Assembly: GCA_002319915.1 (NCBI GenBank)
Contig: DCFQ01000084.1
Span: 425-16,011 of the forward strand
Source of the DNA: Bacteroidales bacterium UBA1800
Lineage (GTDB): Bacteria > Bacteroidota > Bacteroidia > Bacteroidales > VadinHA17
Direction: 5' to 3'
Length of the DNA: 15,587 bases
How positions within the stretch are numbered: the stretch's first letter is position 1; each line of letters begins with the position of its first letter. The notes under the pieces are model-generated. The model saw only the letters and a program-made list of their open reading frames with translations. It had not been told where the DNA came from and did not search any database. The position numbers and the translations under genes are program-made. Shown in pieces: positions 14,536 through 15,587 of this stretch.

Positions 14536-15587
14536 TTACCTTACATTCCTCAATATCTTTTCGAAAAGATCCCTGGGTTTGAAAGGTTTCAGCACATAAT
14601 CGTTTATGCTTAGGTTTTCTATTTTGTCATGGCTTTCCGACATGATGGCTGCCGTGAGAGCAATCACCGGCATTCCGCTGATCCTTGGGTTTTCCGATCT
14701 CCTCAGGATCGTCGTGGCTTCAATGCCGTCCATGACGGGCATGTGGAGGTCCATTATCACCAGGTCAAATTCGTCCTTTTCGAGAAGGTCCAGGGCGATC
14801 TTGCCATTTTCGGCATGGGTCACGATGACGCCCCAGCCGGACAAGAACTTGTTTGCGACGAAGAAATTGATCTTGTTATCTTCAGCCATCAGGATCCTTT
14901 TCCCTTCAAGGCCGACATAGGATTCTGAGGTTTCGCTGGGAAGCGCCTTTTCTCCCTTGCCAGGAACACCGAATGAAAGGACAAATCTGAAGGTGGAACC
15001 TTTTCCAGGCTCGCTGTCAACCCCGATCTCTCCCCCCTGAAGTTCCACCAGCTTCTTGCAGATTGCCAGTCCGAGTCCTGTTCCTCCGTAATGCCTGGTA
15101 GTATCCGCTGAAGCCTGGGTGAAGCTTTCGAAAATGACAATATGCTTGTCTTTCGGAATTCCGAGACCTGTATCTTTTACCTTGAATTCTATATTGATGT
15201 TTTTGTCGGTCCGCTCAAGAGTTTTGAGAATAACATAGATACTACCAGATTCGGTAAATTTCAGGGCATTCGACAGCAGGTTCGACAATATCTGGTTCAG
15301 CCTTATCGAATCTCCGATCACTTCATCCGGAAGCTCATTTTCCCTAATGATATCAAAATCGATGCTTTTGGATTTGGACCTGAAGGAGTATGACCTCATT
15401 ATATCTTTAAGGAAATCGCTCAGGTTGAAAATTGCCTGTTCAAAAACAATCTTCCCGGATTCCATTTTATTATAATCGAGGACATCGTTGACAAGTGTCA
15501 GAAGATGATTGCCTGAGAATCTGAGGGTCTTGATAAAATCCATCTGGTCTTCACGAGGGTTCCCCTGCAGCAGCAGATTGGTGATCC
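14536..15587 (-). CDS. Hybrid sensor histidine kinase/response regulator, 5' end cut by the window edge
   Basis: About 350 codons are visible, open to the right edge. The visible part begins ITNLLLQGNPREDQMDFI, which is the stretch just after the phosphoacceptor histidine of a HisKA domain, so the H-box and all sensing domains lie outside. The second DHp helix (RFSGNHLLTLVNDVLDYNKM) precedes a complete HATPase domain: N box LNQILSNLLSNALKFTE, G1 KDTGLGIPKD, F box FESFTQAS and G2 GGTGLGLAICKKL. A C-terminal receiver domain follows: acidic pair in AEDNKINF, phosphoacceptor Asp in IMDLHMPVMDG, switch Thr in ALTAA and Lys in LKPF. All key residues are present. No DNA-binding output or HPt domain follows the receiver, so phosphate is probably passed to a separate partner. 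The signal sensed cannot be inferred. Confidence 0.95.
   Translation of the reverse strand, partial: ITNLLLQGNPREDQMDFIKTLRFSGNHLLTLVNDVLDYNKMESGKIVFEQAIFNLSDFLKDIMRSYSFRSKSKSIDFDIIRENELPDEVIGDSIRLNQILSNLLSNALKFTESGSIYVILKTLERTDKNINIEFKVKDTGLGIPKDKHIVIFESFTQASADTTRHYGGTGLGLAICKKLVELQGGEIGVDSEPGKGSTFRFVLSFGVPGKGEKALPSETSESYVGLEGKRILMAEDNKINFFVANKFLSGWGVIVTHAENGKIALDLLEKDEFDLVIMDLHMPVMDGIEATTILRRSENPRISGMPVIALTAAIMSESHDKIENLSINDYVLKPFKPRDLFEKILRNVR

Noticed and set aside
14555..14570. Perfect 16-bp palindrome ATCTTTTCGAAAAGAT
   Set aside because: It lies inside the kinase gene and is explained by the codons for Asp-Leu-Phe-Glu-Lys-Ile. No T-run follows, so it is not a convincing terminator for the TPR gene.
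1..15587. CRISPR arrays, tRNA/rRNA genes, insertion sequences, phage or defence genes
   Set aside because: No regular spacer-repeat pattern, cloverleaf, transposase or phage signature was found on either strand. The only recombinase is the housekeeping Xer type.

Overview
The window reads as a chromosomal segment of a member of the Bacteroidota, probably a fermentative Bacteroidales-like organism. The evidence is as follows. A secreted protein ends in a gliding-motility/type IX secretion type B C-terminal domain, which is essentially restricted to this phylum. The -7 promoter element TAnnTTTG typical of Bacteroidota lies exactly upstream of pckA and ppdK. The order xerD, then divergent aroQ-pyk, is one I recall from Bacteroidota, and the pyruvate kinase has the phylum-style N-terminus. 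Most genes lack a Shine-Dalgarno sequence.

Layout from left to right. A rubrerythrin gene (minus strand) runs off the left edge. Divergent from it is lemA-htpX, a membrane-stress protease pair. Next come convergent plsY and pckA on the minus strand (17 bp apart, probably one transcript), then ppdK, also minus, with its own promoter and a rho-independent terminator. xerD (minus) follows. Divergent from xerD is the overlapping pair aroQ-pyk. After a 221-bp gap a plus-strand pair follows: a large secreted multi-domain protein with a T9SS type B sorting domain, and a secreted TPR protein. The last gene is a hybrid sensor histidine kinase on the minus strand, cut by the right edge just after its phosphoacceptor-histidine region.

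Functionally the centre of the window is the phosphoenolpyruvate-pyruvate-oxaloacetate node. ATP-dependent PEP carboxykinase, pyruvate phosphate dikinase and pyruvate kinase are encoded within 7.6 kb, so flux between glycolysis, gluconeogenesis and the oxaloacetate/succinate branch is set by neighbouring, differently oriented genes. plsY (phospholipid synthesis), aroQ (shikimate pathway) and xerD (chromosome dimer resolution) are housekeeping. The right third is the more accessory part: cell-surface export cargo, a periplasmic TPR protein and a two-component sensor.

I found no CRISPR array, tRNA, rRNA, insertion sequence or phage gene. No intergenic stretch exceeds 300 bp. The less ordinary items are a compact palindromic element between htpX and plsY, a changed potassium-site residue in pyruvate kinase, a direct repeat upstream of the pckA promoter, and a strong Shine-Dalgarno/GTG start on the type IX cargo gene. 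I do not see a convincing new biological system here.
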